DNA from: JALOLG01 sp963776935
Lineage (GTDB): Bacteria > Actinomycetota > Acidimicrobiia > Acidimicrobiales > Ilumatobacteraceae
Length of the DNA stretch: 64,000 nucleotides
Assembly: GCA_963776935.1 (NCBI GenBank)
Contig: CAVZOP010000012.1
Span: forward strand, 186,001 to 250,000
Direction of reading: 5' to 3'
The position numbers and the translations under genes are program-made. The notes under the pieces are model-generated. The model did no database searches. It was not told where the DNA came from and saw nothing but the letters and a program-made list of their open reading frames with translations. The stretch's first letter is position 1, and every line of letters begins with the position of its first letter. Positions 53,080 to 61,408 of the stretch are shown here, piece by piece.

Positions 53080-53930
53080 CCGTTGCCGGCTGGAGAACCG
53101 GGGGCCGGCTCGGTGCCGATCGGAATGATGCCGTCGACCGATTCGTGGAGCGTCGGAAGGGTGAAGTCGCCCGCTTCCAAACCGACGAAGATCTCGGATT
53201 CCTCCGAGCACCACAGCTCGAACTCCTCCGCGAAGGCTGCCGTCGGGTCGGCGCCGCCGAGCGTGTAGCGCTCGTGGCAGACGACCGCGAGCAGCTCCGG
53301 ATCCGTCAATTCACCATTGGCGTCGGCGCCCCATGCCGGCATCGGGCCGCGGGCGCCCGTGAGGTGTGGCCCGCCCTCGCGGTTGGGGTCGCCGTAGTCG
53401 GCGATGCCGGCGATGTTGTAGTTGGCGGTGCCGAAGTACACGAACCGGATCTGATCCTCGATGTGGGGGAACGTCGCCAGCACCTCGCCGTTGGTGAACG
53501 GATACCCGACGCCACCACCCCCGGTTGCTCCGTGGCACGACGAGCAGCTTCCGTACACCACGGCGCCCTCACCGAGCGGCCCGCTGGCCGCGACGGCCTG
53601 GTCGGTGAGCGACCGCACGTACATGAACCCCCACACCGGCAGCAAGCAGAGCGCGCCCATTGCCCAAAACGGCATCCGACGACGCGACTTGTAGGCGGCC
53701 ACGACCGCGGAGTCCGGCTTCGGCGGTGGCGGGCCGACCGGTGCCAGGGGCGCAGCGCGCGGCGCCGGGCTGGTGGCGGCCGGTGCCGCAGCCGCCGCCG
53801 GCGTCGTCGGCGCCGGTGTGGCCGAGGCCGGAGTGCTCGAAGCGGATTCCCCCTCGGCTTCGCCGCCGAGGCCGAGGGCGGCACGGCGCTCACGGCTTCG
53901 CTTCAGCAGGTGTTCGGGGATCTCGGTCAC
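53076..53930 (-). CDS. Membrane-anchored monoheme cytochrome c
   Basis: A 284-aa protein. The GTG at 53930 has GAGAGGA upstream. It begins TEIPEHLLKRSRERRAALG, a segment also found in the subunit IV-like protein at 56224. An Ala/Pro-rich linker, one membrane helix (MPFWAMGALCLLPVWGFMYV) and a cytochrome c domain with heme motif CSSCH follow; a possible Met ligand lies in ARGPMPAWG. It is divergent from the complex III operon and probably accepts electrons from it or forms part of it. Confidence 0.8.
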   Translation of the reverse strand: MTEIPEHLLKRSRERRAALGLGGEAEGESASSTPASATPAPTTPAAAAAPAATSPAPRAAPLAPVGPPPPKPDSAVVAAYKSRRRMPFWAMGALCLLPVWGFMYVRSLTDQAVAASGPLGEGAVVYGSCSSCHGATGGGGVGYPFTNGEVLATFPHIEDQIRFVYFGTANYNIAGIADYGDPNREGGPHLTGARGPMPAWGADANGELTDPELLAVVCHERYTLGGADPTAAFAEEFELWCSEESEIFVGLEAGDFTLPTLHESVDGIIPIGTEPAPGSPAGNG

Positions 53931-54370
53931 TCGCGTCCTCTCACGGCAGAGCTCTCATGACGTGGCACCCAACGATAGACGTCGAGGCGGCCTTGTCGTG
54001 AATCTCCGTAGGACTCATCAAAGGTCTCCGCGCCGTCGCCGACCGCTGCGCGCAGCGCCGCGGCGAACGATCTGGATGCACTAATGCACAACCACCCCAA
54101 CTCGTCAGTGGGGGGTGCCACACTGAGGTTCAACTTGCAAAGGACGACAATTCGACGTGCATCCGACTCGAGCCGGTACCAGCCCCGAGGCGCCGCGGTG
54201 GCGCTTCGGGAATGGCCTCGTGAGAACGCTCGGCGACTAGGGTTCACGCCAGCGTTCCCCACGAGTCCGTCACTGTCGGGCACACCAGCACGATGTGAAC
54301 CGGCACGACCGAACCCACGACCCGACCCCACGACCGGAGCAGGACAGGAGCAGCGAGAGGCGATGCAGTC
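53931..54370. other. Divergent regulatory region of the respiratory block
   Basis: A stretch of 440 bp with no credible gene. It contains the direct repeat ATGCAC-TA-ATGCAC near 54073 and an imperfect 11-bp hairpin (54184-54194 with 54200-54210, one mismatch). Promoters for the cytochrome c gene and the complex III operon must lie here or nearby, but no clear -35/-10 pair was found. Confidence 0.4.
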
Positions 54371-54877
54371 ATGACCGCCATCGGTGTCGCGGCGATCGAC
54401 GTTCTGGCCATCGACGTCCTCGAGTGGCCGGGGATGAACATGGCGTTCCTCGTGTCGCTCATCGCGTCCACGCTGATGACGCTCGCGGCCATCCCGTACG
54501 GCAAGCGGCGCCCGATCGGCGCGCCGTTCTCGTGGGGCGAGGCGATGCTCGGCGCCACCTACGCGTTCGGCGTGCTGTTCCTCGCCTTCGGCGTCGTTCC
54601 CCACCAGTGGATCGACCATGCCGACAAGAACCTCGGCTGGAGCCGCACGCGGATCGTGTACGGGCCGGGCGGCATCCTCAAACCACAGTCGCTCGGCGGT
54701 TGGAACCCCATCACGCTCCAGTACGAAGCGATCCGCGACATCGTCGTCGTGATCCTCCACGTCTACTACTTCGGACTCCTGATCTTCATCTGGCTGTGGT
54801 GGCAGAAGCGCGGCCAGACCACGACCACCGCGATCGAGACGAGCAGCTACGGCCGTCCGTTGGTGAAGAAGGCGTGA
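54371..54877 (+). CDS. Membrane protein opening the complex III operon
   Basis: A 168-aa protein of unrecognised family with three likely membrane segments (MAFLVSLIASTLMTLAAI; EAMLGATYAFGVLFLAFGVV; DIVVVILHVYYFGLLIFIWL). The loop WIDHADKNLGWSRTRIVYGP lies between the second and third. It is three bases before the ferredoxin gene. The position suggests an accessory subunit of the menaquinol-oxidising complex. Confidence 0.6.
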   Translation: MTAIGVAAIDVLAIDVLEWPGMNMAFLVSLIASTLMTLAAIPYGKRRPIGAPFSWGEAMLGATYAFGVLFLAFGVVPHQWIDHADKNLGWSRTRIVYGPGGILKPQSLGGWNPITLQYEAIRDIVVVILHVYYFGLLIFIWLWWQKRGQTTTTAIETSSYGRPLVKKA

Positions 54878-54880
54878 CCG

Positions 54881-55294
54881 ATGGCCCGCACTGACGCCAA
54901 CCCGCCGATGATGCCGTACACCGATGAGTACCAACTCTTCGAGGTCGACGCCGACTACCTCACCAAGGCGGTCAAGCCGAAGCAGTTCATCCACATCGAC
55001 CAGACCGAGTGCATCATGTGCGAGGGCTGCGTCGACATCTGCCCGTGGAAGTGCATCCACATGGTCACGCCCGACGCCATCGTCGAGGCCACGGGCACCG
55101 AGCAACCCGGCGACGACCCGTCCGACAAAGTGGTCTTCATCATCGACGACGACATCTGCACACGCTGCGCGCTGTGCGTTGATCGCTGCCCGACGGGTGT
55201 CATCATCCTCGGCAAGGTCGGTCCGGCGAGCGCCGGTGGCGACCAGCACGTGCGCACGGCGAGCCATGGTTACGCATACGGCATGAGGTTCTGA
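54881..55294 (+). CDS. Dicluster 2[4Fe-4S] ferredoxin
   Basis: A 137-aa iron-sulfur protein. Two cluster motifs are complete: CIMCEGCVDICPWKC and CTRCALCVDRCPTG, separated by an insert of about 35 residues (IVEATGTEQPGDDPSDKVVF). An N-terminal extension of about 45 residues and a C-terminal tail (DQHVRTASHGYAYGMRF) lie outside. It lies within an operon for cytochrome b and Rieske proteins, which is not the usual place for a ferredoxin. Confidence 0.9.
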   Translation: MARTDANPPMMPYTDEYQLFEVDADYLTKAVKPKQFIHIDQTECIMCEGCVDICPWKCIHMVTPDAIVEATGTEQPGDDPSDKVVFIIDDDICTRCALCVDRCPTGVIILGKVGPASAGGDQHVRTASHGYAYGMRF

Positions 55295-55332
55295 GGGACA
55301 GCCCAGGTAACGAGAGAAGCACGACCGACGAC

Positions 55333-56118
55333 ATGGCCAAGATCATCGACGAGCAGCCCCGCCCGACCATGAAGGACCGCGCCAACAAGGCGATGGGTTC
55401 GGTGCAGGGGAGCCAGGTGTGGAGCAGCATCTTCCGGCCCGGCTCGATCTTCCGCAAGGGTTACACCGACAGCCCGCGCAACCGCAGCTACGTGATCATG
55501 AACTCGGTGCTGTACCACCTGCACCCGGTCAAGGTGAAGCGCCACGCGGTCAAGGTCAGCTACACGCTGTGCCTCGGCGGTCTCAGCTTCTTCCTCTTCA
55601 TCCTGCTCACCGTCACCGGCATCTTCCTGATGTTCTTCTACCGGCCCGAGGCCACGGCGGCGTGGGACGACATCTCGAACCTGCAGACCTCGGTCACGTT
55701 CGGGCTCCTCGTGCGCAACATGCACCGATGGGGCGCCCACCTGATGGTGCTCACGGTCTTCCTCCACATGGCTCGCGTCTTCTACCACGGCGCCTACAAG
55801 CCGCCCCGCGAGTTCAACTGGGTGATCGGCGTCATCCTGCTCACGCTGACCCTGCTGCTGTCGTTCACCGGTTACCTGCTGCCGTGGGACCAGCTCGCGC
55901 TGTGGGCGGTCACGGTGGGCACCAACATGATGGGCTACACGCCGGTGTTCGGTCAGGACGTCAGGTTCGTGCTGCTCGGCGGCAAGGAGATCGGTCCCGA
56001 GACCCTCTTGCGATGGTACGTGCTGCACGTGCTGTTCTTCCCGTTCATCATCGTGATCTTCATGGCCATCCACTTCTGGCGCGTCCGCAAAGACGGCGGA
56101 ATCTCGGGGCCACTCTGA
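55333..56118 (+). CDS. Cytochrome b6-like subunit of menaquinol:cytochrome c reductase
   Basis: A 261-aa integral membrane diheme cytochrome b N-terminal half. Heme ligand pairs are His in NMHRWGAH with His in FLHMAR (14 apart) and His in YVLHVLFF with His in MAIHFW (15 apart). The 14/15 spacing and the ending RKDGGISGPL are like chloroplast cytochrome b6, not mitochondrial cytochrome b. Four membrane helices follow an N-terminal extension of about 60 residues. A PetD-like protein is encoded next. Confidence 0.92.
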   Translation: MAKIIDEQPRPTMKDRANKAMGSVQGSQVWSSIFRPGSIFRKGYTDSPRNRSYVIMNSVLYHLHPVKVKRHAVKVSYTLCLGGLSFFLFILLTVTGIFLMFFYRPEATAAWDDISNLQTSVTFGLLVRNMHRWGAHLMVLTVFLHMARVFYHGAYKPPREFNWVIGVILLTLTLLLSFTGYLLPWDQLALWAVTVGTNMMGYTPVFGQDVRFVLLGGKEIGPETLLRWYVLHVLFFPFIIVIFMAIHFWRVRKDGGISGPL

Positions 56119-56223
56119 TGGTCGGGACTAGCCTCCGCTGCGCTCCGGCCGCTCCCTCCGTGGCGACTCGTCCCTCGCCGCCGCGCGCCCTCATCGGATC
56201 GGTATTGCTGACCGGAGGTCCAG

Positions 56224-57024
56224 ATGACTGAGATCCCCGAACATCTGCTCAAGCGGGCGAAGGAAGCGCGCGAGAAGGCCGCCGCCGAGGAGGCCCCGGC
56301 CGCCGCCGCTGAAGCACCCGCCGAGGCGGCTGCCGGCGGCGCCGACGAGGCCGCCGCCGATCCGCGCATCCCTGCCCACCTGCTCGAGCGCAGCCGGGCG
56401 GCGAGATCGAAGACGGCCGACGAGGCAACCGAAGGTGGTGGTGGCGCGGTCGCCGTCGCCGACAAGGTCGGCGCCGTCGTCACGGCCGCACCCGCCGGCG
56501 GCGGTGTGCCGATCGGGGCCGGACCGGGCGGACACACGCAGCGGTTGCTGACCGTCGTCAAGAGCGGTTCGATCCAAGAGGTCAAGGCGGCGCCGATCGA
56601 CAAGGTGCATACATGGCCGCACCTGCTCGCCGCCGAGTTCGCGGCGGCGCTGCTGTGCACGGTGTTCACGTTCTTGTTCTCGATCTGGGTCAACGCGCCG
56701 TTGCTGCAGCTCGCCAACCCGAACCAGACGCCGAACCCGTCGAAGGCGCCGTGGTACTTCCTCGGTCTCCAGGAACTGCTCACGATGTTCCACCCGATGG
56801 TCGCCGGCGTCACGATCCCCGGCGTCGGGCTGATCGTGCTCATCTTCGCCCCGTACATCGACAGAAACCCCTCCAACAAGCCCGAGGACCGCAAGTTCGC
56901 GATCTCGCTGATGACGGTGCACCTGATGTTCTGGGCGGTGCTCGTCATCATCGGCTCGTTCTTCCGGGGCCCCGGCTTCAACTTCACGCTGCCGTGGCGA
57001 GACGGCTTGTTCTTCGAGCTGTGA
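56224..57024 (+). CDS. Subunit IV (PetD)-like cytochrome b C-terminal protein
   Basis: A 266-aa protein with three C-terminal membrane helices. NPNQTPNPSKAPWYFLGLQE matches the quinol-site region of subunit IV (PEWY loop equivalent, here APWY). A hydrophilic N-terminal extension of about 120 residues carries two copies of a short motif: TEIPEHLLKRAKEAREKAA and RIPAHLLERSRAARSK; the divergent cytochrome c starts with the same motif. The 105-bp gap before the gene is GC-rich with no clear feature. Confidence 0.88.
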   Translation: MTEIPEHLLKRAKEAREKAAAEEAPAAAAEAPAEAAAGGADEAAADPRIPAHLLERSRAARSKTADEATEGGGGAVAVADKVGAVVTAAPAGGGVPIGAGPGGHTQRLLTVVKSGSIQEVKAAPIDKVHTWPHLLAAEFAAALLCTVFTFLFSIWVNAPLLQLANPNQTPNPSKAPWYFLGLQELLTMFHPMVAGVTIPGVGLIVLIFAPYIDRNPSNKPEDRKFAISLMTVHLMFWAVLVIIGSFFRGPGFNFTLPWRDGLFFEL

Positions 57025-57049
57025 TCGAGCACGAGAGGAGATCGCCAGC

Positions 57050-57916
57050 ATGAACGCCACCAGCATCATCGTGATCGCCGTCGCCGCCGTGGTCGTGCTC
57101 GGCATGATCTCGTTCTTCACCCTGGCGCGTCGCTCCGACGTGCGCGGTGCCGGGGCGCTCAGCGCCGAGACCCGCCAACGCGACCGCGCCGCGCGTGCCG
57201 CGCGCCCCGTCGAGGCACCAGCCCGCAACGCCGCCGAGGCCGAAGCCGAGGGTGTCGTCGCCCGCACCGGGGTGGCGGTGGCGGTGGTCGAGCCAGCACC
57301 GCTGGCACCGTGGGTGCCGCCCGACCCGGAGGCGATCGGCGTCAGCCGGCGGATGTTCTTCAACCGCGCGACTGTGGCGCTGATGACTGCCGGCATCGGA
57401 GCGTTCTCGGCGGCGAGCTTCGTCGCTTTCCTCTGGCCGTTCCAGACCGGCGGTTTCGGCGGCAAGGTCGCCGTCGGCAAGCTCGACGACGTCAAGGCGG
57501 GCATCACCGCCGGCAGCGGCTTCTTCTACGCACCCGAAGCCCGCACCTGGCTCACGGCCTACCCGCCTGACGCCATCCCGAAGGCCGAAGCCGTGTACTC
57601 CGAACTGGTGCTGGTCGGGATGCGCGCGGGCATCGTGGCGCTGTACCAGAAGTGCCCGCACCTCGGGTGCCGCGTACCGAACTGTGTCAGCAGCCAGTGG
57701 TTCGAATGCCCGTGCCACGGCTCGCAGTACAACCGCGTCGGTGAGAAGAAGGCCGGCCCGGCACCGCGCGGCATGGACCGCTTCCCGGTCACCGTCGCCG
57801 GCAACGGCGACGTCACCGTCGACACCGGCATCGTCGTGAACGGCCCGGCCATCGGCACCAACACCACCGGCCAAGAGGCCGAGGGGCCCCACTGCATCGG
57901 GCAGTCGGAGCACTGA
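57050..57916 (+). CDS. qcrA: Rieske iron-sulfur protein
   Basis: A 288-aa high-potential [2Fe-2S] subunit. Cluster motifs are CPHLGC and CPCHGSQYN. A first membrane helix at the extreme N-terminus (IIVIAVAAVVVLGMISFF), a linker of about 80 residues and a second helix preceded by a twin-arginine motif (SRRMFFNRATVALMTAG) resemble actinobacterial QcrA with its extra N-terminal segments. CPHLGC replaces the usual CTHLGC. Its stop overlaps the next start (TGATG). Confidence 0.9.
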   Translation: MNATSIIVIAVAAVVVLGMISFFTLARRSDVRGAGALSAETRQRDRAARAARPVEAPARNAAEAEAEGVVARTGVAVAVVEPAPLAPWVPPDPEAIGVSRRMFFNRATVALMTAGIGAFSAASFVAFLWPFQTGGFGGKVAVGKLDDVKAGITAGSGFFYAPEARTWLTAYPPDAIPKAEAVYSELVLVGMRAGIVALYQKCPHLGCRVPNCVSSQWFECPCHGSQYNRVGEKKAGPAPRGMDRFPVTVAGNGDVTVDTGIVVNGPAIGTNTTGQEAEGPHCIGQSEH

Positions 57917-58977
57917 TGCCGGCACTTGCAACGACGTCGATCGCGTGGGTCCTCCTCGCGATCATGGTGGTGGGCTGGATCGTCTACGCCTTCCTCAACG
58001 CCGGAGCGGCGCGGCGCGAGCTGGGCTCGGAGATCGAGCTGGCCGCCAACCGCAAGCCCTACCTCGACGACGAAGAGCTCGAGGGTCGGCGGCTCGAGAC
58101 GCTCCAGCTGTTCAGCCTGATCATGCTCGTGATCATCGTGATCGGTCTCCCCCTGTACTGGATCCTCGAGCCGTCGCGGATGGCCGGCGCGACCGACGGC
58201 CAGCAGAAGCGGTTCGTCAACTGGGGATCGCAGCTGTTCGCACCCACCGCAGACGGCGGCTTCAACTGTGCCGGCTGCCATGGCGGGATGAAGGCCGCCG
58301 GCGGCACGGCGCCGTTCAACATCACCGACGGCCGCACGGGCGAGGTCAGCGCCGTCGAGTGGTACGCACCGGCGCTGAACACCATCTTCTACCGGTTCGA
58401 CGAGGAGGAGGTGCGGTTCATCATCGTGTACGGGCGGGCGTTCTCGCCGATGTCGCCGTGGGGCCTCGACGGCGGCGGACCTCTGAACGCCCAGCAGGTC
58501 GACACGCTGCTCGCCTACCTGGCGAGCATCCAGATCGAGCGCGAGAACTGCGGGGAGGGCGAACCCGATCCGCGGCTGTGCGACTCCGGTCACCTCCCGG
58601 CCGAGGAACAGGCCAACATCGACGAGCTGGCGAACCGCGCCGTCGAGGACGGCGAATACGCGACCTACGGCGAGGCGCTGTTCAACCTCAACCTCGCCAG
58701 CGGCGCCTACAGCTGCGCCCGTTGCCACACCCCGGGCTGGAGCTGGGGCGACCCAGGGGTTCCCGGGCAGGGCGCGTTCGGCTGGAACCTCACCGACGGC
58801 GCGGTCGACACCCACTTCCCGAACGAGGCCGACATGATCGACTTCATCAAGAGCGGCACCGAGCTCGGCGCCAAGTACGGCACCCAGGGCCAGGGCAGCG
58901 GGCGCATGCCGGGCTTCGGTCGGATGCTGACCGACGAGCAGATCGAAGCCATCGTCGGCTACGTGCGGAGCCTCTGA
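57916..58977 (+). CDS. Membrane diheme cytochrome c (QcrC-like)
   Basis: A 353-aa protein with two N-terminal membrane helices (IAWVLLAIMVVGWIVYAFL; LFSLIMLVIIVIGLPLYWIL) and two cytochrome c domains with heme motifs CAGCH and CARCH; Met ligands are likely in MSPWG and GRMPGFGRM. It takes the role of QcrC, the diheme c subunit of actinobacterial complex III, but its helix position (N-terminal) differs from the C-terminal anchor of mycobacterial QcrC. Confidence 0.85.
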   Translation: MPALATTSIAWVLLAIMVVGWIVYAFLNAGAARRELGSEIELAANRKPYLDDEELEGRRLETLQLFSLIMLVIIVIGLPLYWILEPSRMAGATDGQQKRFVNWGSQLFAPTADGGFNCAGCHGGMKAAGGTAPFNITDGRTGEVSAVEWYAPALNTIFYRFDEEEVRFIIVYGRAFSPMSPWGLDGGGPLNAQQVDTLLAYLASIQIERENCGEGEPDPRLCDSGHLPAEEQANIDELANRAVEDGEYATYGEALFNLNLASGAYSCARCHTPGWSWGDPGVPGQGAFGWNLTDGAVDTHFPNEADMIDFIKSGTELGAKYGTQGQGSGRMPGFGRMLTDEQIEAIVGYVRSL

Positions 58978-59795
58978 TGATGAGCGCACTGCTTGCCATC
59001 ACCTGGGAGCCCGAGCTCCGCGGCATCCTGATCGTCATCATCGCCGTCGTGACGTTGTGCGGCAGCATTTACATGGTGCTCGGCACCAACCTCGGCGCCC
59101 GCCTCGGCTTTCTCGTTGCGCTCAGCGGGTTGGCCGGGTGGATGGCGCTGATGGGCGGGATCTGGTGGGTCTACGGCATCGGTCTCAAGGGCCCGGAGCC
59201 GTCGTGGGAGGCGATCCCCGGCCGGACCGTGATCCAGGACACCGAAGCGCTTCGCGGCGCCGGCGTGCTCAGCACCCTCCCGACGGTCCCGGAGGGCGCC
59301 TCGTTCCGCGAGGAGGCGGATCTCATCGCCGAGCAGTTCGTCAACGAGGGCTGGGTGCAGCTCGAGGAGTCGGAGCCGTCGTTCGGCCAGGCGGGGTCGT
59401 CGGCCGGGGAGCTGCTCGTCGAGACCGAGACGTTCGCCAACGGTGAGTTCCAGGTGGAGCGTGTCTTCGACACCGGGGGCGAGCGCTACCCGAAGATCAA
59501 CGAGAGCCTCGATTTCCTCGCCTTCTTCCACAAACCCCACTTCGCCGTCGTCGAGGTCGCCCCACTCGAACAACTCCGCACGGAGCCGGGGCGGGCACCG
59601 ACACCACCCGAGATCGACACCACCCAACAACACCAATACGTGTACATGGTCCGTGACCTGGGTGCGCGACGCCAACCAGCCGCCCTGATCACGCTCGGAT
59701 CGACGACGGTGTTCTTGCTGCTCTGCTGGATGATGCACCGGCGCGACCGGGTGGTCGCCGAGAACCGCAGCCGACAACTGGTACCGGCGGGTTGA
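58977..59795 (+). CDS. Membrane protein of the complex III operon
   Basis: A 272-aa protein of unrecognised family. Two N-terminal helices (GILIVIIAVVTLCGSIYMVL; RLGFLVALSGLAGWMALMGG), an extracytoplasmic domain of about 170 residues and a C-terminal helix (AALITLGSTTVFLLLCWMMH) are visible. The start overlaps the cytochrome c stop by one base (TGATG; a second ATG follows at once). It is five bases before nuoA. It is likely an accessory subunit or assembly factor. Confidence 0.65.
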   Translation: MMSALLAITWEPELRGILIVIIAVVTLCGSIYMVLGTNLGARLGFLVALSGLAGWMALMGGIWWVYGIGLKGPEPSWEAIPGRTVIQDTEALRGAGVLSTLPTVPEGASFREEADLIAEQFVNEGWVQLEESEPSFGQAGSSAGELLVETETFANGEFQVERVFDTGGERYPKINESLDFLAFFHKPHFAVVEVAPLEQLRTEPGRAPTPPEIDTTQQHQYVYMVRDLGARRQPAALITLGSTTVFLLLCWMMHRRDRVVAENRSRQLVPAG

Positions 59796-59799
59796 CCCG

Positions 59800-60294
59800 A
59801 TGGGCCAGTACTTGCCGATCTTGGCGCTCCTCGTCCTCGCCGCCTTGTTCGCGGCCCTGAGCTTCGTCGCGTCACGATTGCTCGCACCGCGCCGCCCGTC
59901 GGCCGCCAAGGAAGCGCCGTACGAGTGCGGCATCGTGCCGAGCCGTGAGCCACCCGAGCGCTTCCCGGTGAGCTTCTACATCGTCGCCATGCTGTTCATC
60001 ATGTTCGACATCGAGATCGTGTTCTTGTACCCGTACGCGGTCGAGCGCTCGGCGCTCGGCGTGTTCGGGTTCTGGGCGATCGCCGGGTTCTCGGTGATCT
60101 TCTTCCTGACGTTCGTGTACGAGGTCGCCCGCGGTGGCCTCGACTGGGGACCGATGCACGGCTACCGAAACCTCGAGTCGGATGCCTCGATGGTGACTTC
60201 GGAACGCACGACCTCGACGACCATCCGCCGGGTCGGTACCGAAGGCCGCGTCGGTGTCGACGCTGGGGGAGCGGGCACCGGGGAAGCCGCGTAA
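59800..60294 (+). CDS. nuoA: NADH-quinone oxidoreductase subunit A
   Basis: A 164-aa membrane subunit with three helices. Conserved stretches are YECGIVPSREPPERFPVSFY and FIMFDIEIVFLYPYAV. After the usual end (near YEVARGGLDWG) there is a tail of about 45 Ser/Thr/Gly-rich residues not present in ordinary NuoA (about 120 aa). It directly follows the complex III operon, so both may be transcribed together. Confidence 0.93.
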   Translation: MGQYLPILALLVLAALFAALSFVASRLLAPRRPSAAKEAPYECGIVPSREPPERFPVSFYIVAMLFIMFDIEIVFLYPYAVERSALGVFGFWAIAGFSVIFFLTFVYEVARGGLDWGPMHGYRNLESDASMVTSERTTSTTIRRVGTEGRVGVDAGGAGTGEAA

Positions 60295-60303
60295 GGAGGC
60301 AGC

Positions 60304-60885
60304 GTGGGTGTTGTCAACGATGTACTCGACGACGGGCTCGGCGGGCTGACCCACAGCATCATCACCGGCAAACTCGAAACGCTCGTGCAATGGGCGCGGT
60401 CGCGTTCGTCATGGCCGGCCACGTTCGGGCTGGCCTGCTGCGCGATCGAGATGATGGCGACCGGTGGCGCGCACTACGACCTGTCGCGCTTCGGCATGGA
60501 GGTGTTCCGGGCGTCGCCACGCCAGGCCGACATCATGATCGTCGCCGGACGCGTCAGCCAGAAGATGGCCCCAGTGCTGCGCCAGGTGTACGACCAGATG
60601 ATGGAACCCAAGTGGGTGATCTCGATGGGCGTCTGCGCATCGACCGGCGGAATGTTCAACAACTACGCGATCGTGCAGGGTGTCGATCAGATCGTGCCTG
60701 TCGACGTGTACGCGCCCGGCTGCCCCCCGACCCCCGAGACGCTCATCCACGCCATCGAGACGCTCCACCAGCAGATCGAGGACGGCGAGCTGATGAAGCG
60801 CCGCGACAGCTCCGGCGGCGGCGCCAACCTCCACGTCCAGGAGATCGCTCCGACCTCGGTCCCCGTCCTGCTCGGATACCGCTGA
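60304..60885 (+). CDS. nuoB: NADH-quinone oxidoreductase subunit B
   Basis: A 193-aa peripheral subunit holding cluster N2. Cysteines are in FGLACCAIEMM, SMGVCASTGG and APGCPPTPE. GTG start 10 bp after nuoA, with AAGGAGG upstream. It has a normal length with a short C-terminal extension. Confidence 0.96.
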   Translation: MGVVNDVLDDGLGGLTHSIITGKLETLVQWARSRSSWPATFGLACCAIEMMATGGAHYDLSRFGMEVFRASPRQADIMIVAGRVSQKMAPVLRQVYDQMMEPKWVISMGVCASTGGMFNNYAIVQGVDQIVPVDVYAPGCPPTPETLIHAIETLHQQIEDGELMKRRDSSGGGANLHVQEIAPTSVPVLLGYR

Positions 60886-60886
60886 C

Positions 60887-61408
60887 ATGTCGGGCGACGA
60901 CGAGATCGACACGGTCGCGGTCGAGACACCGGTCGAACCGCGTGCGGTGCACGGCTGTGTCGTCGTCGAGAGCTGCGGCCAGGACGTCGTCCACCCGACA
61001 CGCGAGCAGTACGTGGAGCTCGTCCAGCGCCTCGCCGACGACGGGTACGTGATGTGCGTCGACCTGACCGCCGTCGACTACCTCTTGTTCATGGAACGAG
61101 CCGTCCCCGAGGGGATCACTCGTGAGCGGTTCGAGGTGGTCGTCAACCTGCTCGATCTCGCCAACCGGCGCCGCATCCGCGTCCGGGTGCAGGTGCCGGA
61201 GACCGACGCCGTGCTGCCGACACTGTTCGACATCCACCCCGGGACCGAAGCGATGGAACGCGAGGTGTACGACATGTTCGGCATCGTGTTCACCGACCAC
61301 CCCGACCCGTCGCGCATCTTGATGCCCGAGGACTGGGACGGGCATCCGCTCCGCAAGGACTACGAGGTCGGCGAGATCCCCGTGCAGTTCAAGGGCGCCC
61401 GATCATGA
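60887..61408 (+). CDS. nuoC: NADH-quinone oxidoreductase subunit C
   Basis: A 173-aa 30-kDa subunit. The family signature is in EREVYDMFGIVFTDHPD with RILMPEDWDGHPLRKDY. The ATG follows the nuoB stop by one base; the end overlaps nuoD by four bases. Confidence 0.95.
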   Translation: MSGDDEIDTVAVETPVEPRAVHGCVVVESCGQDVVHPTREQYVELVQRLADDGYVMCVDLTAVDYLLFMERAVPEGITRERFEVVVNLLDLANRRRIRVRVQVPETDAVLPTLFDIHPGTEAMEREVYDMFGIVFTDHPDPSRILMPEDWDGHPLRKDYEVGEIPVQFKGARS

